A stretch of DNA of 39,854 bases from Alphaproteobacteria bacterium (lineage in GTDB: Bacteria > Pseudomonadota > Alphaproteobacteria > Micropepsales > Micropepsaceae): the NCBI GenBank assembly GCA_018969785.1, contig JAGWXR010000007.1, positions 1-39,854 of the forward strand. The letters run 5' to 3'. Of this stretch, positions 16,535 to 24,589 are shown one piece after another (the stretch's first letter is position 1; every line of letters begins with the position of its first letter). The position numbers and the translations under genes were made by a program. The notes below the pieces were generated by a model. That model made no database searches, had not been told where the DNA came from, and saw only the letters and a list, made by a program, of their open reading frames with translations.

Positions 16535-16571
16535 TTCCCCGTTTGCATGCTGTCGCTGAAACAACGGGGAA
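16535..16571 (+). promoter_or_regulatory. Hairpin that covers the ribosome binding site of the TIGR02302 gene
   Basis: TTCCCCGTT (16535-16543) and AACGGGGAA (16563-16571) are perfectly complementary over 9 bp around a 19-nt loop. The right arm contains GGGGA, the only Shine-Dalgarno-like sequence before the GTG at 16575. In the mRNA, pairing would hide the site. Translation coupled to lysA, or a thermosensor-like effect, could follow; alternatively it is a weak attenuator without a T-run. Confidence 0.45.
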
Positions 16572-16574
16572 CGC

Positions 16575-19043
16575 GTGACGCCGCAGAGCAATCCACCGCA
16601 GGATGAACCGGGCCCGGGCCTGCCGCGCGAGGTGCGCCGGCATGTGCTGCTGAGCTGGCTTTCGCTTGCGGCCGAGCGGCTCTATCCGGTGGTCTGGCCC
16701 GCCGGCGGCGTCGTGGGCGCGTTCCTGGTGCTGGCGCTGTCAAACGTGTTCGTCTACCTGCCCGCCTGGCTGCACCTGCTTTTGCTTGCGGGGCTGTTCT
16801 GCGGCACGGGCTGGGCGGTGGCGTGGTCGCTGCGACAGTCGAGCATCCCGACGCATGCGCAGGCCATCAGGCACCTGGAGCTGACGAGCGGCCTCGTGCA
16901 CCGGCCGCTCAGCGCGCTGGAAGACAAGCCTGCCCTGATCGCCGACAACGACACGCGCCAGCTCTGGCGGGCGCACCAGCGCTGGGTGGTGGCGCACCTG
17001 AGCCGCCTGAAAGTTGGATGGCCGTCGCTGTCACTGACCTCGCGCGATCCGCATGCGATCCGCGTGCTGCTTGGCATTGCGATTGCCGTGCTTGGCGTGG
17101 CGAACTGGGATGAGGTGCCTTCGCGGCTGCAGACCGCGCTTTCGCCCGGCGTTGCGCAGGGACAGGTTCCCCCGACCGTCGAGGCCTGGGTCACCCCACC
17201 GGCCCATACGGGCGAGGCACCAAAGCACCTGACGGCGCTCACGCGGGGGGTGGATGACGACCGGCCGATCCGGATCCTTGCAGGCTCGGTGCTTACGGTG
17301 CGCACGCATGGCGCTGCGTCGGCGGCGCTGCGTGCGTCGGCGATCGACGGCCCCTCGCCGCGACAGCTCAGGCCGCAGTTCCTGTCGGCGGGTGGCGATG
17401 CGCGCGATGCCAAGCTCGTGATCGACGAGAGCATGACCGTCCGGCTTTCCATGAATGCAAACCTGGTCGGGATGTGGCGCTTCGAGGCTGCTGCGGATGC
17501 GGCGCCGAAGATCTCTTTCAAGTCGCCGCTGGCGGTCATGGAGGCGCAGTCGCTGCGGATCCACTACGCGGTGCAGGACGACTATGGCGTGGTCTTCGCG
17601 CAGGCGCGGGTCGAACTGGCGGAGAAAGGCTTCAAGGGAGCCACACAGCAGCCGCTGTCGCTTGACCTGCCCTTGCCGCCGGCGCCGGCGCGCAATGGCG
17701 ATGCGATGATCTTCAAGGACCTGACATCCCATCCGTGGGCGGGGCTCAAGGTCAGCGTGCAGCTGATCGCGAAGGACGAGCCGGGGCAGACGGGACGTTC
17801 ACCGGCCGTCGTGATCACGCTGCCCGAGCGGCGCTTCAGCGATCCGCTGGCGCGTGCCCTGGTCGAGCAGCGGCGCAACCTGGCGCGCGATCCGGCGAGC
17901 AGCGGCATGGTGGCTGCAGCGCTGGACGCGCTGACGCTGGCGCCGGAGCGGTTCGTGCCGGATACGCGCATCTATCTTGCCATGCGCACGGCCGCGCATG
18001 AGGTCAGGCGGATCCGCCTTGATGCCGTGCGGATCGACGAGAACCGTGTCCTTTCGGCGCAGGAACTGCTCTGGGATATCGCCGTGCGCATCGAGGAGGG
18101 TGATGTCGGGCAAGCGCAGGCCGAACTGCGCGATATCCAGCGCAAGCTGATGGACGCGCTGGCCAAGGGCGCGCCCGACGCCGAGATCGAGCGGCTCATG
18201 GCGCAGCTGAGGGCGGCGATGGAGAGGAACCTGAAGGCGCTGGCCGAGCGTGCGGGGGTCGACAACCCGGTGCTCGAGAGCCAAGGGGGACAGGTGATCC
18301 GGCCGCAGGACCTCAAGTCGATGATCGACCAGATCGAGGAGCTCGCACGGCAGGGATCGAAGGCGGCGGCCCAGCAGAAGCTGAGCGAGTTGCTGAACCT
18401 GCTTGAAAGCGTGCAGACGGCGCGCGGCGGGCGCATGTCGCCCGAGCAGCAACAGGCGGCCAAGACGCTCGAGCAGCTGGGCCAGCTTGCGGCACGGCAG
18501 CGGGAACTGATGGACCAGACCTACCAGGAGCAACAGCAGAACGAGCAATCCGGCACGCGCAAGCCATCCACGCTGAAGGGCGCGCAGGAGAAACTGAGCG
18601 ACGAGCTGTCACCGATCATCAAGCAGCTGTCGCGCAGCAAGGAGATGGCAGACGCGCTGAAGCGGGCACAGGATGCGATGGATGACGCCTCCGACGACCT
18701 GGGCGCAGGGGATCTCGGGCCTGCCGTGAAAAGCCAGCAGCGCGCGATTGAAGAATTGCGCAAGGGCGGCCGTGCCATGGCGCAGCAACTCATGCAGCAG
18801 ATGACCGGTTCCGGCGCCATGGTGCCTGGCTCGAACGGTGCCGGTGGCGGCGACAACGAGGATCCGTTCGGGCGGCCGCAGTCGGCGAGTGGCTCGACCA
18901 CGGGCAATTCGGTGAAGGTGCCGGACAAGTCGGACATCCAGAAGGCCCGCGAGATCCTGCAGGAACTGCAGCGCCGGGCGGCCGAACGTGGCCGGCCGGA
19001 TGCGGAGCTTGAATATATCGAGCGGTTGCTACGCCGGTTTTGA
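16575..19043 (+). CDS. TIGR02302 / DUF4175 family membrane protein
   Basis: An 822-aa protein of unknown function, conserved in alphaproteobacteria downstream of lysA. There are two close membrane helices near residues 45-80 (VVGAFLVLALSNVFVYL, LHLLLLAGLFCGTGWAVAW), a third about 155-170 (AIRVLLGIAIAVLGVAN), then a large presumably periplasmic part. Residues 480-780 are rich in Gln, Glu, Lys and Ala with heptad character (IEELARQGSKAAAQQKL and similar), so a long coiled coil is likely. A Gly-rich linker (NGAGGGDNEDPFG) precedes the final helix. The start is GTG 16575. The 3' end overlaps the convergent CpdR-like gene by 15 bp. Confidence 0.88.
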   Translation: MTPQSNPPQDEPGPGLPREVRRHVLLSWLSLAAERLYPVVWPAGGVVGAFLVLALSNVFVYLPAWLHLLLLAGLFCGTGWAVAWSLRQSSIPTHAQAIRHLELTSGLVHRPLSALEDKPALIADNDTRQLWRAHQRWVVAHLSRLKVGWPSLSLTSRDPHAIRVLLGIAIAVLGVANWDEVPSRLQTALSPGVAQGQVPPTVEAWVTPPAHTGEAPKHLTALTRGVDDDRPIRILAGSVLTVRTHGAASAALRASAIDGPSPRQLRPQFLSAGGDARDAKLVIDESMTVRLSMNANLVGMWRFEAAADAAPKISFKSPLAVMEAQSLRIHYAVQDDYGVVFAQARVELAEKGFKGATQQPLSLDLPLPPAPARNGDAMIFKDLTSHPWAGLKVSVQLIAKDEPGQTGRSPAVVITLPERRFSDPLARALVEQRRNLARDPASSGMVAAALDALTLAPERFVPDTRIYLAMRTAAHEVRRIRLDAVRIDENRVLSAQELLWDIAVRIEEGDVGQAQAELRDIQRKLMDALAKGAPDAEIERLMAQLRAAMERNLKALAERAGVDNPVLESQGGQVIRPQDLKSMIDQIEELARQGSKAAAQQKLSELLNLLESVQTARGGRMSPEQQQAAKTLEQLGQLAARQRELMDQTYQEQQQNEQSGTRKPSTLKGAQEKLSDELSPIIKQLSRSKEMADALKRAQDAMDDASDDLGAGDLGPAVKSQQRAIEELRKGGRAMAQQLMQQMTGSGAMVPGSNGAGGGDNEDPFGRPQSASGSTTGNSVKVPDKSDIQKAREILQELQRRAAERGRPDAELEYIERLLRRF

Positions 19044-19412
19044 TCCGGCCTTGCGGGCGGAGACGACTTCGTCGACCACCTCGCCAATGCGGGCGATCGT
19101 GAAGGGCTTGGAAATCACGCGGCAGATCACCTCGCTCAGGCCCTGCGCCCGCTCGATCTGGTGCTCGTGGCCGGACATGATGATGATCTTGAGCCTGGGG
19201 TAGTCCCGGCTGGCGGCGAGCGCGAGGGCGATGCCGTCCATGATGGGCATGTCGATGTCGGTCAGCAGCAGGTCGAACTTGCCCGTTTTCAGGAACTCAA
19301 GGGCCTCGGACCCGTCCTGGGCCTGGGTGACCTTATGGCGTCGCTGTTCGAGCCCCCGGGCGATGAATTCCCTGAGCGCATACTCGTTCTCAGCGATCAG
19401 GATCCTTGCCAT
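19029..19412 (-). CDS. Single-domain response regulator, CpdR-like
   Basis: A 127-aa stand-alone receiver domain. The phospho-acceptor is D52 (LLLTDIDMPIMDG), followed by S80 and K102 (SKPF). The acidic pocket reads A-E8-N9-E10 instead of the usual A-E-D-D, so one Mg-binding Asp is replaced by Asn. The DGIALALAASRDYP block and the short length fit CpdR, the alphaproteobacterial adaptor that, when unphosphorylated, directs ClpXP proteolysis of cell-cycle proteins. The neighbourhood (hpt, zinc-ribbon protein, ftsEX) is seen around cpdR-like genes elsewhere. A general orphan receiver cannot be excluded. Confidence 0.8.
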   Translation of the reverse strand: MARILIAENEYALREFIARGLEQRRHKVTQAQDGSEALEFLKTGKFDLLLTDIDMPIMDGIALALAASRDYPRLKIIIMSGHEHQIERAQGLSEVICRVISKPFTIARIGEVVDEVVSARKAGSKPA

Positions 19413-19431
19413 CCGTCACGTTCCAGTTCTG

Positions 19432-19965
19432 TCACTGACATAGGACAGCGATATGGGGCAGTCCACGGAATTTGTGGTCATGATCCATGCCATACCCTAC
19501 GACAAAGGCGTCCGGGCACCTAAAACCCACAAAATCCGCATGACAATGGTCCTCCCGGGCAGCCGTGGCCTTGTCGAGAAGCACGCAGATCCGCACCGAA
19601 GAGGCCCCCCGGGCCCGCAGGTGGTCCTGCGCGAAGGCCAGGGTCCGGCCGCTGTCGAGGATGTCGTCGACGACGAGAACGTCCCTGCCCCGGACGTCGA
19701 GCGCCGCGTCCCGCAGCAGGGTAACCGTGCCCGAGGATCGGGTCGAGCCGGCGTAGCTTGAGAGGATCATGAAGTCGACGGCCGGGTCGCAGCCCTCGGC
19801 GGCCAGCGCCCGGATGAGGTCGGCTGCGAACACGAAGCTTCCGGTCAGGATGGCCACCATGACGAAGCCCGGTGACATCTCACCGGCAATGTTGCCAGCC
19901 ATCTGATGCAGGCGGTCGGCAATCTCGGCGGTGGAATAGAGAGGCCTCAGTTCTGCCTCGGGCAT
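19432..19965 (-). CDS. hpt: Hypoxanthine phosphoribosyltransferase
   Basis: Purine salvage: hypoxanthine or guanine plus PRPP to IMP or GMP, cytosolic. The 177-aa protein has the PRPP-binding motif VLVVDDILDSGRTLAFA at about residues 95-111, the flexible-loop strand FMILSSYAGSTRSSG, and the base-contacting end DAFVVGYGMDHDHKFRGLP. Length and motifs are normal. Its ATG overlaps the stop of the zinc-ribbon gene by one base (ATGA), indicating coupled translation. The CpdR-like gene follows 19 bp downstream. Confidence 0.94.
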   Translation of the reverse strand: MPEAELRPLYSTAEIADRLHQMAGNIAGEMSPGFVMVAILTGSFVFAADLIRALAAEGCDPAVDFMILSSYAGSTRSSGTVTLLRDAALDVRGRDVLVVDDILDSGRTLAFAQDHLRARGASSVRICVLLDKATAAREDHCHADFVGFRCPDAFVVGYGMDHDHKFRGLPHIAVLCQ

Positions 19966-20759
19966 CAGCGTTCTTCCACCGGCTCGAGGCGGAACTCGAG
20001 ATCGAAGGACTCAGGCGGCGGGCTTTCGAGGCGGGCACTGAAGGGCGACTTGCCGCGGGGACCGACGGTGTCCTTGTCGGGCCTGACGACCCAATGGTGG
20101 AGTTCCTTGCCCTGCTTGTCGCGCACGGCAATGCGTATGCTGGGTGCAGACAGCTGGGTGTCCGTCACGTTCACCAGTTCGCCCTTGATGACGATGATGG
20201 GAATCGAGTTGGCGTAGTCGAGGCCCTGCGTTGCGACAACGTCGAAACCGGTGCGGTTCACCTCTATGCCCAGGGCGTTGTAGATGCCGACCGTGGCCGG
20301 CGCGAAATTTGCGATGTCGCGCGGCATCGAGAAGAAGATCACCAGGAACAGCGACAGGATGCTGACGCCTGCCACGAGGCCGACCATGCCGCGATACCTT
20401 GCGTTGCCCTGGTCGCGCGCGGGCCTTGGCTGGCGCGGCACGACCTGCTCGGGGGGCACGGAAAGGGGTTCGTAGGCGGGAGAGGGTCTCGGGTCGAAGG
20501 GCTGGGTGAAGGACCCGGGTTCAGGTGCGTAGTCAGGTTCAGGCGCCGGCGGGGGGCCCAACATGCGGCCGCGGTCGGTGATGGGCCCGACATGCTCGGG
20601 TTCCTCGACGGGCACGGGAATGGGTGTTGGAAGATCGGTGCTGGGTTCCTGGAACCAGGTGTGCTGGCAGCGGGCACAGCGCACGTGTCTTCCTGGGGGG
20701 CGGATATCTCCGCCTCCGAGGAAATAGCGAGTTGCGCACCGTGGGCAGGTAATTATCAT
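19965..20759 (-). CDS. MJ0042-type zinc-ribbon membrane protein
   Basis: A 264-aa protein with an N-terminal zinc ribbon: C5-P-R-C8 and C28-A-R-C31, the MJ0042 finger pattern. A Pro/Glu-rich linker follows (residues 35-120), then one membrane helix (MVGLVAGVSILSLFLVIFF). The C-terminal 115 residues form a DUF3426-like beta domain (LDYANSIPIIVIKGELVNV, VRDKQGKELHHWVV). The topology suggests a cytoplasmic finger and a periplasmic domain. Function is unknown. It heads a minus-strand unit with hpt and the regulator, divergent from ftsE. Confidence 0.85.
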   Translation of the reverse strand: MIITCPRCATRYFLGGGDIRPPGRHVRCARCQHTWFQEPSTDLPTPIPVPVEEPEHVGPITDRGRMLGPPPAPEPDYAPEPGSFTQPFDPRPSPAYEPLSVPPEQVVPRQPRPARDQGNARYRGMVGLVAGVSILSLFLVIFFSMPRDIANFAPATVGIYNALGIEVNRTGFDVVATQGLDYANSIPIIVIKGELVNVTDTQLSAPSIRIAVRDKQGKELHHWVVRPDKDTVGPRGKSPFSARLESPPPESFDLEFRLEPVEER

Positions 20760-20873
20760 TCCAGGCTAACGCCCGCGTCGATTCCGGGTTTTTCTGACAT
20801 ACCGCCTCTGCGCCCGCAAGCAGGCGCAGTCCGGGCGCCCTCTCCTAAACCATTAACCGAAAAGGATTAATCG

Positions 20874-21572
20874 GTGGTTCGATTCGAGAATGTCGGGATG
20901 CGTTATGGCCTGGGGCCAGAAGTGCTCCGCGACATTTCCTTCACATTGGAGAAAGGCACGTTTCATCTCTTAACAGGTCCTTCCGGGGCGGGGAAGTCGT
21001 CGCTGCTGAAGCTCATGTACCTTGCCGAGCGGCCCTCCCGGGGGGCGATTTCCATGTTCGGGCGCGACATTGCCAGCACCCCGCGGGAAGACCTGCCCGC
21101 CCTTCGCCGGCGGATCGGGGTGGTGTTCCAGGACTTCCGGCTGCTTGACCACCTGTCCGTGTTCGAAAACGTGTCCCTGCCCCGGCGGGTCACCGGCGAG
21201 CAGGAGGGGGCCTATCGGGCCGAGGTCGAGGAATTGCTGCAGTGGGTCGGGCTCGGCAACCGGCTGAATGCAAAGCCCGCGACACTGTCGGGCGGCGAGA
21301 AGCAGCGCGTGGCGATCGCGCGGGCTGTGGTTGCCAAGCCCGAATTGCTGCTGGCCGACGAACCTACGGGCAATGTCGACCCGGAGATCGGTGCGCGCAT
21401 CATCAGGCTATTCATCGAACTGAACCGGCTTGGCACCTGCGTGCTTATTGCCACGCATGACCAGCGCATCCTCGAGCGGCTGCCGGCAACCAGCATCTTC
21501 CGGCTCGCGGAGGGGCAACTCACGGTGACGAAGCCCCGGGACCTTCTCACGCAGGAGGCGCGCCGCGCATGA
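20874..21572 (+). CDS. ftsE: Cell division ATP-binding protein FtsE
   Basis: The ATPase of the FtsEX complex, which transmits septal signals to peptidoglycan hydrolases. The 232-aa protein has Walker A GPSGAGKSS at about residues 35-43, Q-loop VVFQDFRLL, the ABC signature LSGGEKQRVAIARA, Walker B LLLADEPTGN and the switch His in ATHDQRIL. It starts with GTG at 20874, with AAGGA upstream. The stop overlaps the ftsX ATG by four bases, so the two are made together. Confidence 0.94.
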   Translation: MVRFENVGMRYGLGPEVLRDISFTLEKGTFHLLTGPSGAGKSSLLKLMYLAERPSRGAISMFGRDIASTPREDLPALRRRIGVVFQDFRLLDHLSVFENVSLPRRVTGEQEGAYRAEVEELLQWVGLGNRLNAKPATLSGGEKQRVAIARAVVAKPELLLADEPTGNVDPEIGARIIRLFIELNRLGTCVLIATHDQRILERLPATSIFRLAEGQLTVTKPRDLLTQEARRA

Positions 21573-22462
21573 ACCGAAGGACATCCGCCGGGCTGATGCC
21601 TTCCGACAGCGCGTCAGGCGCGACACTGCACACGATTGTTGCGGTCATGAGCTTCCTTGCCTGTCTTGCGCTGGGCGGCGTGCTGACGCTGAGCCGCCTT
21701 GCGACGCAGTGGACGGAGGGGCTCTCGGGTTCGGCCACCGTGCAATTGCTCGCATCGCCCCAGATCTCGCCGGAAGACCAGGTGAAGGAGGCCCTGAGCC
21801 TTGTCACACAATGGCCCGGTGTCCTGTCGGCGCGCGCGCTGACAAGGGAGGAGGCCAATGCCCTGCTTGAGCCGTGGCTCGGCGAAGGCAAGCTTGTCGA
21901 GGAGATCCCGGCGCCGCAGCTGATCGAGGTGACACTTAGACCGGGGCAGCCGATCGAACTGGACGGGCTGGCGCGCAAGCTTGCCGACACAGTGCCCGGT
22001 GCGCAGCTTGACGACCATGGCCGCTGGAACGCCGAACTGGCGGGCTTTGCGGCCTCTTCGGCTGCCATCGGGTGGTCGATGCTGCTGCTGATCGGGCTTG
22101 CGACGCTTGCCATCATCGTCTTTGCCACGCAGGCGGGCCTTCGCACGCATCGCGAGATCGTCGAGGTGGTGCACATGATCGGGGCGCGCGACGTTTTCAT
22201 CGCCAAGGAGTTCCAGAACCATTTCCTGTGGCTGGGGATCCGCGGTGGCGCCATCGGGCTCGTCATCGCGCTGCTCACGCTTGTTGGCAGCAGCCTGCTC
22301 TGGGACAGCCGTGCCACGCCGGTTGCGGGGCAGTACCTGCCGCAGATCACGGGCTCGCCCCTGCTCTATCTCTGGCTTCTCATGGTGCCGGCAGGGCTGG
22401 GGCTGATCGCGATGATGACGGCGCGGCTGACCGTGCTGCGCGTTCTGGGCCGCATGCAATGA
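21569..22462 (+). CDS. ftsX: Cell division protein FtsX
   Basis: The membrane partner of FtsE, 297 aa, with four helices: residues 25-45 (TIVAVMSFLACLALGGVLTL), about 170-190 (AIGWSMLLLIGLATLAIIVF), 220-240 (IRGGAIGLVIALLTLVGSSL) and the C-terminal YLWLLMVPAGLGLIAMM. The loop after helix 1 (ECD1, about 120 residues with the PQISPEDQVKEAL helix) is periplasmic and contacts hydrolase activators. The block HREIVEVVHMIGARDVFIAKEFQ before helix 3 is the FtsX signature. It overlaps the next gene by four bases. Confidence 0.93.
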   Translation: MNRRTSAGLMPSDSASGATLHTIVAVMSFLACLALGGVLTLSRLATQWTEGLSGSATVQLLASPQISPEDQVKEALSLVTQWPGVLSARALTREEANALLEPWLGEGKLVEEIPAPQLIEVTLRPGQPIELDGLARKLADTVPGAQLDDHGRWNAELAGFAASSAAIGWSMLLLIGLATLAIIVFATQAGLRTHREIVEVVHMIGARDVFIAKEFQNHFLWLGIRGGAIGLVIALLTLVGSSLLWDSRATPVAGQYLPQITGSPLLYLWLLMVPAGLGLIAMMTARLTVLRVLGRMQ

Positions 22463-23007
22463 CGCGGCTGGTGCTGCTCGACCGCGACGGGGTCCTGAAC
22501 GAAGATCGCGCGGACCATGTGAAGAACCCGGGCGAACTGGTCATGATTCCGCGGGCGGCCGTGGCCTGCGCGCGGCTGAACCGGGCGGGCCTCAAGACCG
22601 CGATCGTCAGCAACCAGTCGGGCGTGGGACAGGGGCTTCTCAGCGCATCGATGCTCGAGCGGATCCACGAACGCCTGCGCGCGGCGCTGGCGGCAGAGGG
22701 CGCGCATGTCGACCTGATCCTGACCTGTCCCGAACCGCCGTGGTCGGACCATGAACGCCGCAAACCCCGGCCCGGGATGCTGCTCGAGGCGATGCGCCAC
22801 TTCCGCATTTCCCCCGGGGAAACAGTCATGATCGGCGACCAGCTGCGCGACCTTGAGGCCGCGCGCGCGGCGGGGGTCCGCCGGCTTCTGGTGCGAACGG
22901 GAAAAGGGGCGGAATTGCAGGCCCGAGGACTGCCTGACGACATTTTGCCGGTTGCCGTCTATGATGACCTCCATTCGGCGACCGACGCCCTTCTTCAGGA
23001 GACCTGA
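22459..23007 (+). CDS. HAD-IIIA phosphatase, GmhB/histidinol-phosphatase-like, lacking the zinc cysteines
   Basis: A 182-aa HAD-superfamily phosphatase. The nucleophile and acid Asp pair is D8-x-D10 in LLDRDGVLNED. Motif II is IVSNQSGVGQG, and the late acidic motif is MIGDQLRDLEAA. GmhB-type heptose bisphosphatases usually carry a zinc loop Cys-x-His…Cys-x-Cys. Here the equivalent stretch reads CPEPPWSDHERRKPRPGM, with only the first Cys, so zinc binding is probably lost. Removal of a phosphate from a heptose or other sugar phosphate is likely; the substrate is uncertain. It overlaps ftsX (ATGA) and precedes ydcF. Confidence 0.8.
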   Translation: MTRLVLLDRDGVLNEDRADHVKNPGELVMIPRAAVACARLNRAGLKTAIVSNQSGVGQGLLSASMLERIHERLRAALAAEGAHVDLILTCPEPPWSDHERRKPRPGMLLEAMRHFRISPGETVMIGDQLRDLEAARAAGVRRLLVRTGKGAELQARGLPDDILPVAVYDDLHSATDALLQET

Positions 23008-23011
23008 CGCC

Positions 23012-23701
23012 TTGTACCGCCACACTTCCGGACCGCTGGCCTGGATCGGCCTTGCCTTCCGCCTGGCGGTGGCGGCGTTCGTGGTGTGCGCGCTGGGCTT
23101 CCCGGTGTGGGTCTGGTCGCTGGAGCGGGCCTCGTCGGAGCCGGCGGATGCCGACGGCATCATCGCGCTGACGGGGGGCGAAGGGCGGCTCCAGGCTGCG
23201 ATTGCCCTGCTCGACCGGGGCAAGGGCGAGCGGCTGCTCATTTCGGGCGTTCATGCCGAGACGACGCGGGCGGACCTGTTCGATGCCGCCGGCAGTGCGC
23301 CGCGGCAGGCTGCCTGCTGCGTGGACCTGGGGCGCAGCGCCGAGAACACGATCGGCAATGCCGGCGAGGCCGCGCAGTGGATCGCGACCCACCAATACAA
23401 GCGCGTCATCGTGGTGACGGCCAGCTACCACATGCCCCGCAGCCTGCTCGAGCTGCATGCGGTCAAGCCCGAGATCGAGTTCATCTCCTACCCCGTTTTC
23501 CCGGACGACATCCGGCTCGATGACTGGTGGAAGGATCCCTACACGTCGAGCGTCCTTGCCGGCGAGTACATGAAGTTCCTCGCGGCCACGGTCCGGGTCG
23601 CGGTGGCGTCAAGCCTCTGGACCCAGGCCGCCCACCCCCCTGAACCGGCCAGCATCGAAGCCGCTCCCGCGGCCCTCACGACCCGCAGCAGCAGCAACTG
23701 A
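23012..23701 (+). CDS. YdcF family (DUF218) membrane protein
   Basis: A 229-aa protein with one N-terminal helix (IGLAFRLAVAAFVVCALGF) and a DUF218 domain, probably periplasmic. DUF218 signatures are DGIIALTGGEGRLQAAIALL, SAENTIGNAGEAAQWI and VTASYHMPRSLLELH, with the conserved Asn, Arg and Tyr-His. Relatives such as SanA and ElyC influence envelope permeability and lipid-carrier use. No ATG suits the start; TTG 23012 is preceded by AGGAGA nine bases upstream and starts five bases after the previous stop. The C-terminal 30 residues are Ala/Pro/Ser-rich and probably disordered. Confidence 0.82.
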   Translation: MYRHTSGPLAWIGLAFRLAVAAFVVCALGFPVWVWSLERASSEPADADGIIALTGGEGRLQAAIALLDRGKGERLLISGVHAETTRADLFDAAGSAPRQAACCVDLGRSAENTIGNAGEAAQWIATHQYKRVIVVTASYHMPRSLLELHAVKPEIEFISYPVFPDDIRLDDWWKDPYTSSVLAGEYMKFLAATVRVAVASSLWTQAAHPPEPASIEAAPAALTTRSSSN

Positions 23702-23726
23702 CACGTCCGGCACGCAAGAGATTCCC

Positions 23727-24464
23727 GTGACCACCATTCGCCTCATCCTGTTTCAGCTCTATTTCTGGTCCTGGTCTGCCCTGATCAACCTGGCCTACCT
23801 GCCGGCGCTCCTGATGCCCCGGCGCGTCGTGGCGCATGGCATGGAGATCTGGGCGCGCGTCTGCTTCTGGGGCCTTCGGCACATCGTGGGGCTCGACTTC
23901 GAGGTGCGTGGACGCGAGAACCTGCCTGCCGGACCGGCGATCTTCGCGGTCAAGCACATGTCGATGTGGGAGACGATCGCGCAGCACATCCTGCTGCCGG
24001 ATCCGGCGATCGTCATGAAGCGCGAATTGCTGATCCTGCCCTTCTACGGCTGGTATGCGCGCAAGTGCGAGATGATCGTGATCGATCGCGACGGCCACGC
24101 GGCGGCACTGCGCAACATGATCCGCACGGCGCGCGAACGCATTACTGCCGGCCGGCCGATCGTCATCTTCCCTGAGGGTACGCGCAAGCTGCCGGGCGAT
24201 GCTCCCGACTACAAGCCAGGCGTGGCTGCGCTCTATGGGTCGCTGCACGTTCCCTGCGTTCCGGTGGCGCTCAATTCAGGGCAGTTCTGGAGCCGCAAGG
24301 GCATCAGCCCGCGGCCGGGGCGGATCGTGCTCGAGATCCTGCCCCCGATCCAGCCGGGGCTGGCGCGCGGGCGCTTCATGGCGGACCTCGAGGCCGGCAT
24401 CGAGACGGCCACGCGGCGGCTGCTTGAAGAAGGACAAATGCAGCCGTCGACGGCGGTTGCCTGA
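23727..24464 (+). CDS. plsC: Lysophospholipid acyltransferase (PlsC family)
   Basis: Acylates 1-acyl-glycerol-3-phosphate or a related lysolipid at the inner membrane. In the 245-aa protein the catalytic motif reads KHMSMWET, an H-x4-E variant of the usual H-x4-D, as is common in this alphaproteobacterial branch. Motif II is MKRELLILPFYGWYARK, motif III IVIFPEGTRKLPG and motif IV VPCVPVALNSG. An N-terminal hydrophobic helix (LILFQLYFWSWSALINLAYL) anchors it. The start is GTG 23727. It is the last gene of the ftsE-ftsX operon. Its presence a few kb from the OlsB-like gene allows an OlsA role, which is not proven. Confidence 0.9.
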   Translation: MTTIRLILFQLYFWSWSALINLAYLPALLMPRRVVAHGMEIWARVCFWGLRHIVGLDFEVRGRENLPAGPAIFAVKHMSMWETIAQHILLPDPAIVMKRELLILPFYGWYARKCEMIVIDRDGHAAALRNMIRTARERITAGRPIVIFPEGTRKLPGDAPDYKPGVAALYGSLHVPCVPVALNSGQFWSRKGISPRPGRIVLEILPPIQPGLARGRFMADLEAGIETATRRLLEEGQMQPSTAVA

Positions 24465-24510
24465 ATTTCCGCGCGCGGCGCGGTTAATGACTGGTCGCCT
24501 GCGGCCTCAC

Positions 24511-24525
24511 GAACATAGCGCGAAC
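24511..24525 (-). promoter_or_regulatory. LexA (SOS) box in front of the ribonucleotide reductase gene
   Basis: GAACATAGCGCGAAC on the plus strand, read GTTC-GCGCTAT-GTTC on the other, is an exact GTTC-N7-GTTC match to the alphaproteobacterial LexA consensus. It lies 64 bp before the reductase ATG and 6 bp upstream of a plausible -35 box. Regulation of the reductase by DNA damage is inferred. Confidence 0.6.
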
Positions 24526-24531
24526 GCTTTA

Positions 24532-24560
24532 TTGTGACGTTCACGACCGTCATGTAAAGT
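24532..24560 (+). promoter_or_regulatory. Probable promoter of the ribonucleotide reductase gene
   Basis: TTGTGA (24532-24537) and TAAAGT (24555-24560) are separated by exactly 17 bp and give a short leader before the ATG at 24590. The LexA box ends 6 bp upstream of the -35 box. Confidence 0.45.
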
Positions 24561-24589
24561 CAGGCCTGCTGGCAGCAGGACCTTCGGCG

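Noticed and set aside
20845-20873. CtrA box (TTAA-N7-TTAA) before ftsE
   Set aside because: Two TTAA blocks are present but separated by 10 bases, not 7.
20775-20885. GANTC (CcrM) sites flanking the ftsE promoter
   Set aside because: Two GATTC sites in 100 bp are not far from chance expectation and no further cell-cycle signal supports them.
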